Assembly (NCBI GenBank): GCA_035560795.1
Contig: DATMYV010000017.1
Span: forward strand, 1-64,000
DNA length: 64,000 bases
Direction: 5' to 3'
DNA from: Longilinea sp035560795
Lineage (GTDB): Bacteria > Chloroflexota > Anaerolineae > Anaerolineales > Anaerolineaceae
The number at the start of each line of letters is the position of its first letter. Position 1 is the first letter of the stretch. The notes beneath the pieces were generated by a model. It worked only from the letters and a program-made list of their open reading frames with translations. It did no database searches and had not been told where the DNA came from. Position numbers and translations under genes: made by a program. Of this stretch, positions 17,077 to 25,563 are shown piece after piece.

Positions 17077-18254
17077 CCTGGTAACCGGATCTCCACAGAA
17101 AACCCTTGCCCTTTAGAAGATTTGAACTGAACTTCGCCATTCAGCAAGTGGACGCGTTCTTTGATACCAATCAGGCCAAACCCACCCTCCATTTGGTCTG
17201 TGCCCAAACCATTATCTCTGATGGTTAGCACGACATCATCAGGGGATTGAAAATCAATAATCACGAATATCTTCGTAGCCTGCGAATGTTTCACTGAATT
17301 ATTAAGTGCTTCCTGGGTCGACCGATACAAAGTCAACCGCGATTGAGGAGTAAGAATGCGGGGGATGCCTTTTATTTCAAGGGTTGCCTTCAATCCACCC
17401 GCATCAACATTCTTGACCAATTCTGCAATCATTTCATTCAGGGTTAAATCAAGCATCGTTGGAGATCGAAGAGCAGATACAGATTGACGTACATCTACAA
17501 GGGCTTGATGCGATAAATCCAAAGCTTTTTCCAAAGCATCGTTTGCTTTTTGCGGGTTTTTTGCCATGATTGCCTGGGATGCCTGAATTTGCATATGGAT
17601 GGTCGTAAGATAATGGCCCAGACCATCATGAATTTCCCGCGCCAGGCGGTTACGCTCTTTTGCAATTGCCAGTTCTTCGACCTGAACCGCATAGGCTCTT
17701 AATTGCTGGTTCGCAACTGTAAGTTCGCCCACCAATCTTTCGACCTCAGCACGGGCCCTTTCCTCGCTGACGGCACTCTGAGTAAATACAGTAATAAATA
17801 CCAACCCAGCCAAAAAAGTGGGCAATCCGCTCCAAACGACATCCCAACCAGGCGAAATTACCCGCACGGCAATGGAATAGCCTGAAAGAATGGCAGCTCC
17901 TACAGCGTAACTCCAGCGCGGCGGAAGCAAAATGACCGCGTGGGCCATCAGGGGCAATAACAACAAGGCATTATAAGCTGTGCCTTTTCCCAGAAAAACA
18001 ATCAAGCATCCCAGGGGCACCTGGATTAGGAAATATGTGATCTGTAATTCAATTTGGTTTGATTCCCGAACCACAGCATACCCATATATGCCAATTAATA
18101 GATAAGCAACCCCAAAACTGATCATCAAGATCAGTTCGAGCGCTGAAGTTTTTCGCATCGCACTAAATGTGGCAAAGTAGGATGCCAAGACAACCACCGC
18201 AAAAGCCAGGTCGGCGTTCGATCCTACTTTAATGGGTTGAGGGGGATTCTTCAT
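17073..18254 (-). CDS. Sensor histidine kinase, HPK7 (NarX/DesK-like) family
   Basis: A 393-residue membrane kinase. About five or six transmembrane helices fill residues 12-165 with almost no periplasmic loop, so it probably senses within or near the membrane. A short coiled linker leads to the HisKA_3 dimerisation box with phospho-His in LAREIHDGLGHYL and to a HATPase domain (IRDNGLGTDQMEGGFGLIGIKERV). This is the architecture of DesK/LiaS-type kinases. It is translationally coupled to the response regulator. Confidence 0.9.
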   Translation of the reverse strand: MKNPPQPIKVGSNADLAFAVVVLASYFATFSAMRKTSALELILMISFGVAYLLIGIYGYAVVRESNQIELQITYFLIQVPLGCLIVFLGKGTAYNALLLLPLMAHAVILLPPRWSYAVGAAILSGYSIAVRVISPGWDVVWSGLPTFLAGLVFITVFTQSAVSEERARAEVERLVGELTVANQQLRAYAVQVEELAIAKERNRLAREIHDGLGHYLTTIHMQIQASQAIMAKNPQKANDALEKALDLSHQALVDVRQSVSALRSPTMLDLTLNEMIAELVKNVDAGGLKATLEIKGIPRILTPQSRLTLYRSTQEALNNSVKHSQATKIFVIIDFQSPDDVVLTIRDNGLGTDQMEGGFGLIGIKERVHLLNGEVQFKSSKGQGFSVEIRLPG

Positions 18255-18420
18255 TCAGTCCTATTATAACTGACCTGCAAATCGTGCCCGTCCCACTCGG
18301 GTCACGGTTTGCGAGTCAAAGGGTAACAGGTAAATCGTGAAGCCTGTTATGACCCTCTACACTTACTGCCCTGTTTTTCTCAATGTACCCTGAAGATGCT
18401 TGTATTTTCAGGAGGTACAA

Positions 18421-19995
18421 ATGAGAATTCTATTGGTTCAGCCGGAATTTCCGGTAACATTTTGGAGTTTCAAATATGCATTGGATTTTGTTGATAAAAA
18501 AGTAAGCAATCCGCCATTGGGATTGCTCACAGTTGCTGCGCTGCTCCCAGAACAATGGGAGAAAAAACTGGTGGATTTAAACATAAACCCATTAACCGAT
18601 GAAGATTTAGGCTGGGCAGACTACTTGTTTATTGGTGCGATGGATATCCAGCGTAAATCCGTTAAACAAGTGATCCGGCAGGCAAAAGAAAAGCAAATAA
18701 AAATCGTGGCTGGCGGGCCTTTGTTTACCGGTGAATACAATAACTTTCCGGATGTCGACCATTTCATCCTGAATGAGGGGGAAATTACGCTGCTCCAGTT
18801 TCTCTCCGATCTGGAAGCTGGTCATCCGCAGCGGCTTTACCGCACCGATGATTATGCTGATATCCGCCAATCACCCATCCCAATCTGGAATTTACTGAAA
18901 TTTGATGCGTACGATTCCATGGCGGTCCAATTCTCGCGAGGCTGCCCGTACAATTGCGATTTCTGTAACGTCACAGCGTTGTTAGGGCACAAGCCGCGAA
19001 CAAAGAGTGCCGAGCAATTAATTGCCGAATTGGACCAAATGTATCAACTGGGTTGGCGAAGAAATATTTTCATTGTGGATGATAATTTTATTGGCAATAA
19101 GAAGCAACTGAAAGAAGAAATCCTGCCAGCGTTGATTGAATGGCGGAAGGATAAAATTGGTTGCCTTTTCATTACCGAAGCTTCGATTAATCTTGCTGAC
19201 GATGACGAATTGATTCAATTAATGGTGTCTGCCGGATTTGTCAGCATTTTTATCGGCATTGAGACACCTGACGATGCCAGCCTGACTGAATGTAATAAAT
19301 CCCAAAACCGCAATCGCGACTTGATACAGGCTGTTACGAAATTACAGCACGCTGGTTTGCACATCATGGCTGGATTTATTGTTGGATTCGATAGCGACAC
19401 TCAATCCATTTTTGACCGTCAAATTCAATTCATCCAGGATAGCGGCATCATCGTCGCCATGGTTGGATTGTTGCAGGCACCGTTCGGTACTCGCCTGTAT
19501 GAGCGGTTGCAAAACGAAGGGCGGTTGCTATCTGAAATGACCGGCGATAATACGGATGGTTCCACTAACATTGTCTCCAAAATGGACCAGGCGGAATTAT
19601 CGCGAGGGTACCAAAAAGTTATTCAGACGATTTATTCCCCCAAATTGTTCTATGCACGGGTGAAGACTTTTCTACGCAATTACCGTCCGTCAAAATTACC
19701 CGTTCACCTTGAAATTCAAGAGATTAGGGCTTTTTTCCGCTCGATTTGGAAATTGGGAATTCTTGGAAAAGAAAGAAAACAATACTGGAATTTGTTCATT
19801 TGGACATTGTTCCATCTCCCCTCCCGGATGCCTATGGCGATTACATTAACCATATACGGCTACCACTTCCGGAAAATTGTCGAAGCGCAGGTGTTGGCTG
19901 ACACTGTGAAGTTGACCAATCAAAAAGTACAGGCAGAACGCAAATCGGAGCCACTTACATTAGCTGCCAGCAAGGGAATATATCACAATAAATAA
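18421..19995 (+). CDS. B12-binding-domain radical SAM protein (DUF4070 type)
   Basis: A 524-residue enzyme. Residues 1-150 form a cobalamin-binding-like Rossmann domain (ILLVQPEFP ... KIVAGGPLFT); a canonical DxHxxG histidine is not evident. The radical SAM barrel carries the cluster motif RGCPYNCDFCN and continues through IFIVDDNFIGN and GIETPD, with a C-terminal DUF4070-type extension. The class includes methylases such as the hopanoid methylase HpnP, but many members have no known substrate. A near-perfect CAGGAGGT ribosome site 5 bases upstream fixes the ATG at 18421. The gene stands alone. Confidence 0.82.
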   Translation: MRILLVQPEFPVTFWSFKYALDFVDKKVSNPPLGLLTVAALLPEQWEKKLVDLNINPLTDEDLGWADYLFIGAMDIQRKSVKQVIRQAKEKQIKIVAGGPLFTGEYNNFPDVDHFILNEGEITLLQFLSDLEAGHPQRLYRTDDYADIRQSPIPIWNLLKFDAYDSMAVQFSRGCPYNCDFCNVTALLGHKPRTKSAEQLIAELDQMYQLGWRRNIFIVDDNFIGNKKQLKEEILPALIEWRKDKIGCLFITEASINLADDDELIQLMVSAGFVSIFIGIETPDDASLTECNKSQNRNRDLIQAVTKLQHAGLHIMAGFIVGFDSDTQSIFDRQIQFIQDSGIIVAMVGLLQAPFGTRLYERLQNEGRLLSEMTGDNTDGSTNIVSKMDQAELSRGYQKVIQTIYSPKLFYARVKTFLRNYRPSKLPVHLEIQEIRAFFRSIWKLGILGKERKQYWNLFIWTLFHLPSRMPMAITLTIYGYHFRKIVEAQVLADTVKLTNQKVQAERKSEPLTLAASKGIYHNK

Positions 19996-20019
19996 TGACT
20001 ATGCGCAATATTCATAGCA

Positions 20020-20637
20020 TTAAAGCGCCACTAACCCGTTCCCGATTGCTTTCCGGATTGCCTCGCCTCTCCGGCTGACTCCAAGTTTTAAGTAGATGTT
20101 GGTTAAGTGATACTTGACCGTGTTCTCGCTGACAAATAATGCCGCAGCAATTTGGCGATTACTCATTCCATTGATTATCAATTGAAGCACGTCAATTTCA
20201 CGTTTGCTCAATGGTTCAAGAAGTTCCTCTTCGGGTGGAAGAACACCGTCATCCCGGCTAACATAAACCGATAATCCCGCAAAAACTGCCTCAACGGAAG
20301 CGTAAAACTGCCTTATATCTGTGTCCAAAGAAAGCCACCCGACTGGAAAAGCAGGTTTTTTTAAATAAGTAGAATGCACATTTATGTGACTTGTGAATAT
20401 GATGACGCCTTTAATGTGAGTCTGCTCTACCAATCTATCAAGTTCTTGCAGGGGTAAATTCTCCCCTGCAAGAACCAGAACATCGAAATTAATCGAATTA
20501 AGAAGTTCAATTGAATTGGCTACACGAATTATGACAATGCGGTCATTGGCATCAACAGCACTGACGAGCCATGCGTTCAACCGGGACTGTTCGCTTACCA
20601 CCCCGAGTCGAATGAGACCCTCGTCATCGTTCGCCAA
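20020..20637 (-). CDS. LuxR-type regulator with degenerate receiver domain
   Basis: A 205-residue protein. The N-terminal 120 residues have a receiver-like alternation of strands and helices, but the phospho-acceptor position reads VLVLAGENLP (A57 where Asp is expected), so phosphorylation is unlikely. The C-terminus (about 140-205) is a standard LuxR helix-turn-helix (LSKREIDVLQLIINGMSNRQIA). It overlaps the end of the upstream serine-protease gene by 14 bases, suggesting coupled expression and perhaps a functional link. No kinase is adjacent. The ATG lies in the protease coding sequence. Confidence 0.82.
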   Translation of the reverse strand: MANDDEGLIRLGVVSEQSRLNAWLVSAVDANDRIVIIRVANSIELLNSINFDVLVLAGENLPLQELDRLVEQTHIKGVIIFTSHINVHSTYLKKPAFPVGWLSLDTDIRQFYASVEAVFAGLSVYVSRDDGVLPPEEELLEPLSKREIDVLQLIINGMSNRQIAAALFVSENTVKYHLTNIYLKLGVSRRGEAIRKAIGNGLVAL

Positions 20638-21529
20638 TCTCCACCTCTATCAGGTTCCGCACATTGCCACGTATTAGCTCAACCATGGTTTTCTTTCCGA
20701 TTAGATCGCTCTCTAAAAGGACCTGCAGCGATTCTATACCATTTACCTCTTCTCCCGCCAGTCCGACCAGAATGTCGCCCACAAGCAGCTTCCCTTTCGC
20801 AGCCGGGCTGTCCGCTTCTACACCTGAAACCAGCAGTCCGAACTTTTGATCCCGTCCCAATGCAGAAATCTGCTCACTACCGAGCTCTACCGCCTGGAAA
20901 CGTACTCCAAGATACCCGTGGCGCAGATGGCCATAAGTCTTCAATTGTTCCAGGATTGGTTTCATAAAAGACATGGAAAGCGTGGCAAGTCCGCCCATGG
21001 AAATTGCCGATGTATTCATACCTATTACATCACCGCGCGAATCGAGCAACGGTCCGCCGGAAAAACCTGGATGTGCCGTTACCTCCGCCCGCAAAATCGC
21101 CTGAATATTTACCCCTTTTTGCCTGGAGGGCCATTCACCAATGGAAGACAACATTCCAAAACTTGCCTGGATGTTCCGGCCAGGTCTGGCCAGGGCAATT
21201 GCCAGGCTGCCGACTTTAGGCCGATCCTTGACAACCGGTAGAGGCGAAAAACTGCCACCCTCAATCTTCAACAAAGCCAGATCGTGGTGTGGATCCCGTC
21301 CAATCAAAATGGCTAAAAAACTGTCAACGCCGTTTGCAACCCGAATGCCCTCTTCTCTCTCAATGATATGGTCGGCGGTTACGATCAAATCCTCCGTAAA
21401 GGCGAACCCTGAAGCGGGAAATTTTCGCCGGGCATCGACTGATAAGACCGATCGCCCAACCACTTCGATCAACCCGGTAAGATCATCCGAGAAAGAGGCC
21501 AACAGGCTTTGATTCAGATTTGCGCTCAT
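20624..21529 (-). CDS. HtrA/DegP-like serine protease without export signal
   Basis: A 301-residue trypsin-fold protease with one PDZ domain. The triad is H54 (VTADHII), D83 (HHDLALLKI) and S157 (AHPGFSGGPLL). The PDZ domain occupies about 195-295 (YLGVRF ... SPAAKGKLLVGDILVGL). Most DegP/DegS/HtrA proteins have a signal peptide or anchor; here the N-terminus is polar and no hydrophobic segment is seen, so a cytoplasmic location is inferred. It is the first gene of a pair with the overlapping LuxR-type regulator. Confidence 0.85.
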   Translation of the reverse strand: MSANLNQSLLASFSDDLTGLIEVVGRSVLSVDARRKFPASGFAFTEDLIVTADHIIEREEGIRVANGVDSFLAILIGRDPHHDLALLKIEGGSFSPLPVVKDRPKVGSLAIALARPGRNIQASFGMLSSIGEWPSRQKGVNIQAILRAEVTAHPGFSGGPLLDSRGDVIGMNTSAISMGGLATLSMSFMKPILEQLKTYGHLRHGYLGVRFQAVELGSEQISALGRDQKFGLLVSGVEADSPAAKGKLLVGDILVGLAGEEVNGIESLQVLLESDLIGKKTMVELIRGNVRNLIEVEIGER

Positions 21530-21637
21530 TATTCCTCCAATTTACCGTAACATAAAAAGTGATCATCGTTCTCAAGTATATGGACCTAAATGTAATAGGA
21601 CACTACCATTTCTGGCAGTCTTGGTTACGAAGCGGTG

Positions 21638-21681
21638 TATACTTTTTTACATATATTTTTTCTTTTTAATATACTTTTTTT
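21638..21681 (+). promoter_or_regulatory. Direct repeats upstream of the glycerol operon
   Basis: The 11-base word TATACTTTTTT occurs at 21638-21648 and 21670-21680. The 32-base spacing is close to three DNA helical turns. Both lie within 75 bases of the glpK start in an AT-rich stretch. They could be operator half-sites for a glycerol regulator, or two -10-like boxes. No regulator gene for the operon is adjacent. Confidence 0.4.
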
Positions 21682-21710
21682 AGTATGGAGTGACCCCGCC
21701 AGGAGGACGT

Positions 21711-23207
21711 ATGTCAAAATATATTCTCGCCATTGATCAGGGAACCACCAGTACGCGCTGTATCGTATTTGATAAGATTGGCAATATCATTTCTGCGGAT
21801 CAGAAAGAACATCTGCAAATCTACCCAAAACCTGGATGGGTGGAACATGACCCACTGGAGATCTGGAATAAAACCCTTGAAGTAATCGGAAATGCTCTCC
21901 GGAAATCCGATCTATCCCCGCAAGATCTGGCAGCTGTTGGAATTACGAATCAACGCGAGACTGCGGTAGTGTGGAATAAGAATTCTGGCAAACCTTATGC
22001 AAATGCCATTGTCTGGCAGGATACGCGCACAGACCAGTTATGCAACCAATTTGGAACTGAAGGAGGCCAAGACCGCCTGCGTGAAAAAACAGGCTTGCCA
22101 TTGGCGACTTATTTTTCAGGCCCAAAAATTCGATGGTACCTGGATAATATCCCTGAATTGCGGGAGGCGGCAGAAAAAGGTGAAGCCATTTTTGGCAACA
22201 TCGACACCTGGCTCATTTGGAATTTGACAGGCGGACCGCGCGGCGGCGTCCATGTAACCGATGTGACCAATGCCTCCAGAACGTTATTAATGAATCTCCA
22301 GACGCTGAGTTGGGATGATGAAATACTTGAATTGATGCAAATTCCCAGGAAAATGATGCCCAAGATCAGCTCATCTTCTAAGATTTTTGGTTATTGCACA
22401 AACCCCCTGGAGGGCATTCCCGTGGCTGGGGATCTGGGCGATCAACAGGCTGCCATCTTTGGCCAGGCCTGTTTTGAACCGGGGGAAGCGAAAAATACAT
22501 ACGGTACCGGCTGTTTTATGTTGATGAATACCGGAACAACCCCCGTTCCCAGTAGAAGCGGTTTGTTGACCACGTTGGGATACCAGATCGGAAACAATCC
22601 GGCTGTTTATTGCCTGGAAGGATCCATTGCGATCGCGGGAGCACTGGTTCAATGGCTGCGTGATAACTTCAAGATGATCGATAAATCATCTGAAATTGAA
22701 TTCCTTGCGCGCAGCGTTGAAGATAATGGCGGCATTTATTTCGTTCCAGCTTTCTCGGGTTTGTTTGCGCCTTACTGGCGCAGCGATGCTCGCGGTGTAA
22801 TTGTTGGCATGACTCGCTACATCAACCGCGGTCATCTCGCGCGGGCTGCTCTGGAAGCCACGGCTTACCAGACCCGCGAAGTCCTGGATGCCATGGAAAA
22901 AGATTCCGGCGTAAAATTGAAATCCCTAAAAGTAGACGGCGGCATGGTTGTAAACGACTTATTAATGCAATTTCAGGCGGATATTCTGGATGTTCCGGTC
23001 GTCCGGCCGCGCATTATTGAAACAACCGCCCTGGGAGCTGCGTATGCTGCCGGCCTGGCAGTGGGATTTTGGTCAGACTTTACCGAGCTGCGAAACAATT
23101 GGGGGCAGGACCGCGTCTGGAATCCGGCCATGAGTGAGCAAATGCGGTCGTCTCTATACGCAGGTTGGAAAAAGGCTGTTTCGCGAACGCTCGATTGGGT
23201 CGAATAA
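21711..23207 (+). CDS. glpK: Glycerol kinase
   Basis: A 498-residue FGGY-family kinase that phosphorylates glycerol to sn-glycerol 3-phosphate with ATP. It has the N-terminal AIDQGTTSTRCIVFD phosphate-binding motif, GITNQRETAVVWN, and the C-terminal DGGMVVNDLLMQFQADIL and TTALGAAYAAGLAVG signatures that separate GlpK from other FGGY kinases. The length equals that of E. coli GlpK. An AGGAGG ribosome site fixes the ATG at 21711. It heads a five-gene operon in which the next product oxidises glycerol 3-phosphate. Confidence 0.96.
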   Translation: MSKYILAIDQGTTSTRCIVFDKIGNIISADQKEHLQIYPKPGWVEHDPLEIWNKTLEVIGNALRKSDLSPQDLAAVGITNQRETAVVWNKNSGKPYANAIVWQDTRTDQLCNQFGTEGGQDRLREKTGLPLATYFSGPKIRWYLDNIPELREAAEKGEAIFGNIDTWLIWNLTGGPRGGVHVTDVTNASRTLLMNLQTLSWDDEILELMQIPRKMMPKISSSSKIFGYCTNPLEGIPVAGDLGDQQAAIFGQACFEPGEAKNTYGTGCFMLMNTGTTPVPSRSGLLTTLGYQIGNNPAVYCLEGSIAIAGALVQWLRDNFKMIDKSSEIEFLARSVEDNGGIYFVPAFSGLFAPYWRSDARGVIVGMTRYINRGHLARAALEATAYQTREVLDAMEKDSGVKLKSLKVDGGMVVNDLLMQFQADILDVPVVRPRIIETTALGAAYAAGLAVGFWSDFTELRNNWGQDRVWNPAMSEQMRSSLYAGWKKAVSRTLDWVE

Positions 23208-23231
23208 CCCGAACCTCAAAGGAATTACATC

Positions 23232-24419
23232 GTGTTGAAGGAAATAATGAATTCCAAACCCCATGCGGCAATTATCGGCGGCGGTTTCACTGGCTGTGCC
23301 TTGGCTCTCGACCTGCAAATGCGCGGATTTCAGGTGAAATTGTTCGAACGCGGTGAAATTTGTGCGGGTACATCGGGCCGCACGCACGGCTTGCTCCACA
23401 GCGGTGGGCGCTACTGCGTTGATGACGTGGAAGCTGGCAGGGAATGCATTCAAGAAAACCGCATTCTGCGGAAAATCGCCAGACAATGCATTGAGTTTAA
23501 CGGGGGGTTGTTTATCGCATTGAATGATTCAGATGTTTCCTATGGCGATCGGTTTACCAAAGGGGCTGAAGAATGTGGAATTGAAACAGAGGAGTTGACA
23601 GCCGGCCAGGCGATCACACTCGAACCGAATCTTAATCCAGCTTTGTTAAAGGCATATACGGTGCCTGATGGTTCCTTCGACCCGCTCCGCCTTGCGCTCT
23701 CTTTTGCGGCAACTGCCCGCCGGTATGGCGCTGAATTCTATTCCTATTGTGAAGTAACTCATCTCTCCCGTACCAATTCCGGCAGGATATCGGGACTTGA
23801 ATTTCTAAACCGTCATGAAAATCAACTGCATGAAATCAGAGCAGACGTGGTAATAAACGCAACCGGCGCGTGGGCAGGAAATATCGCGGCCATGGTTAAT
23901 GTGACCGTTCCCGTAAGGCCAACTCCAGGCGTAATGGTGGCTTACGATCAACGTTTGGTACAGAGAGTGATCAACCGGCTCTGCATACCTGATGACGGCG
24001 ATATTCTTGTCCCCCAGCGCCGCATGGTATTGATTGGCACAACCTCATTTGACCATGACGACGTGGATTACATCCCGGTATACCATGAGCAAATCAAATT
24101 AATGCACGAGCGGGCTGCTGAACTGGTACCGGCGGTGAAAAATGCCCACCCGCGCGGAGCATGGATGTCGGCGCGGCCATTGATCGCCTCTCAGGGGGAT
24201 ACCCGCAGCCTTACACGTACTTTCAGATGTTTTGACCATGAAGAGCAAGGTGCTCCTGGTTTAATTACCATCACTGGAGGCAAGGCTACCACCTGCCGGC
24301 TGATGGCTGAAAAGACGGCTGATCTGGTCTGTCAAAAGCTCGGTGTTCCAGCCAACTGCCAGACGCATGATCTTGAACTGGATTCTTACCGGCAATATTA
24401 TGCCAGGGCAGGAAATTAA
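23232..24419 (+). CDS. GlpA-like FAD glycerol-3-phosphate dehydrogenase, short form
   Basis: A 395-residue FAD oxidoreductase. The FAD-binding turn IIGGGFTG is at 14-21, and GlpA-like segments follow: HGLLHSGGRY, ECIQEN, DILVPQRRMVLIGTTS and ITITGGKATTCRLMAE. E. coli GlpA (about 540 residues) continues with a Cys-rich [2Fe-2S] BFD-like domain; this protein ends before it. It would oxidise glycerol 3-phosphate to dihydroxyacetone phosphate. The downstream SdhB-, SdhC- and SdhD-like genes presumably take the electrons to quinone in place of GlpB/GlpC. The GTG at 23232 has AAGGA 8 bases upstream; an ATG at 23247 is the alternative. Confidence 0.88.
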   Translation: MLKEIMNSKPHAAIIGGGFTGCALALDLQMRGFQVKLFERGEICAGTSGRTHGLLHSGGRYCVDDVEAGRECIQENRILRKIARQCIEFNGGLFIALNDSDVSYGDRFTKGAEECGIETEELTAGQAITLEPNLNPALLKAYTVPDGSFDPLRLALSFAATARRYGAEFYSYCEVTHLSRTNSGRISGLEFLNRHENQLHEIRADVVINATGAWAGNIAAMVNVTVPVRPTPGVMVAYDQRLVQRVINRLCIPDDGDILVPQRRMVLIGTTSFDHDDVDYIPVYHEQIKLMHERAAELVPAVKNAHPRGAWMSARPLIASQGDTRSLTRTFRCFDHEEQGAPGLITITGGKATTCRLMAEKTADLVCQKLGVPANCQTHDLELDSYRQYYARAGN

Positions 24420-24421
24420 CC

Positions 24422-25153
24422 ATGAACAAAGAAAATTGGCACGTCACCTTTGATGTTTTCAGGCAAAAAACTTGCCAATCTGTTCATTTTGACGCCTTTC
24501 CGATGGACGTTGATCCGGATGAATACGTTCTGGACGTGATCGAACGCATTTGGGCATTCAACGACCGCAGCCTGACCTTCCGGCATGCCTGCCACCATTC
24601 AACCTGCGGTGCTTGTGGAATGCGCGTCAATGGTGTTGAAAAACTTACCTGCATCACGCCCATCAACCAGGTCACGCACGACGGCGGAAAGGTACGGGTT
24701 GAGCCTTTACGCAATTTTCCCATTTTGAGCGATCTGGTGGTCGACATGGGAGAATTTTACCTGCGATTGGATGATGCAAAATTCGCACAGGTCGTAACTT
24801 TGGATGCAGCTTGCCTGCCATTCGAAAAGAAACAACAAGTGCGCGAAAACGGTGATTTTGAGCGCCTGGTGGATTGTTTGGAATGTGGAATGTGCATCAG
24901 TGCCTGCCCGGTTGCACTCACAACCTCGGAATACCTGGGACCAGCCATTCTTGCGGCTGCTCACCAAACCTATCAGCAGACCAACGATCCTGAAATGATC
25001 TCGCTCGCTGACAAACAAGACGGCGTCTGGCGGTGTCACAGCGCATATGAATGTACGGCGGTCTGCCCCTCAAATGTAGATCCGGGTTGGCGCATAATGG
25101 ATTTGCGAAAGATCGTTCTTCGCAGCCAGATACATAAGTTTTTTTCACGGTAA
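24422..25153 (+). CDS. SdhB/FrdB-like iron-sulfur subunit
   Basis: A 243-residue electron-transfer subunit. A plant-type [2Fe-2S] site is formed by C57, C62, C65 and C77 (ACHHSTCGACG ... KLTC). The bacterial-ferredoxin-like half has C152, C155, C158, C162 and C205, C211, C215, with the spacing that makes [4Fe-4S] and [3Fe-4S] clusters in succinate dehydrogenase. All ligands are present. The start lies 2 bases after the GlpA-like stop codon. No SdhA lies in the operon, so its likely flavin partner is the GlpA-like protein. Confidence 0.9.
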   Translation: MNKENWHVTFDVFRQKTCQSVHFDAFPMDVDPDEYVLDVIERIWAFNDRSLTFRHACHHSTCGACGMRVNGVEKLTCITPINQVTHDGGKVRVEPLRNFPILSDLVVDMGEFYLRLDDAKFAQVVTLDAACLPFEKKQQVRENGDFERLVDCLECGMCISACPVALTTSEYLGPAILAAAHQTYQQTNDPEMISLADKQDGVWRCHSAYECTAVCPSNVDPGWRIMDLRKIVLRSQIHKFFSR

Positions 25154-25165
25154 GGATCCATCAAA

Positions 25166-25552
25166 ATGAAAAACGAATCCAACAGCGCCAACTTAATTCG
25201 CTGGTTCGATCCCCGCCATCGCCAGTTGGGTACCTGGGCTTTTATCCTCAATAGAATCACTGCATTGGGTTTGACGCTTTACCTGATCCTTCACTTATTC
25301 GCTCTTGGAAATCTAGCGCGCGGTCCAGAGGCATATGACGGGTTCATTAAACTGGCAAAAACGCCTGTCATTCTGATCGGCGAACTTTTGGTTATTGCTG
25401 CCGGTCTGATCCATGGACTGAACGGGATCCGTATTGCGCTAAACAGCTTCGGAATCGGCACACGCTACCAAAAACAGATCTTCATCGGTTTAATGATTGT
25501 AGTGGCTGCCTGCCTGATTATTTTTGCCAAGAGCATGTTATTTGGTCACTAG
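25166..25552 (+). CDS. SdhC-like cytochrome b membrane anchor
   Basis: A 128-residue protein with three transmembrane helices, matching the SdhC/cytochrome b556 family (LNRITALGLTLYLILHLFALG). Candidate heme-ligand histidines are H43 and H83 (IAAGLIHGLNGIRI). It should hold the iron-sulfur subunit at the membrane and help form the quinone site. It lies 12 bases after the SdhB-like gene. Confidence 0.87.
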   Translation: MKNESNSANLIRWFDPRHRQLGTWAFILNRITALGLTLYLILHLFALGNLARGPEAYDGFIKLAKTPVILIGELLVIAAGLIHGLNGIRIALNSFGIGTRYQKQIFIGLMIVVAACLIIFAKSMLFGH

Positions 25553-25563
25553 GAGCTAGGAAA

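Noticed and set aside
23232..24419. Reading the flavoprotein as SdhA or fumarate reductase subunit A
   Set aside because: It lacks the SdhA covalent-FAD histidine segment and substrate motifs, is much shorter, and matches GlpA along its length; glycerol kinase is the upstream neighbour.
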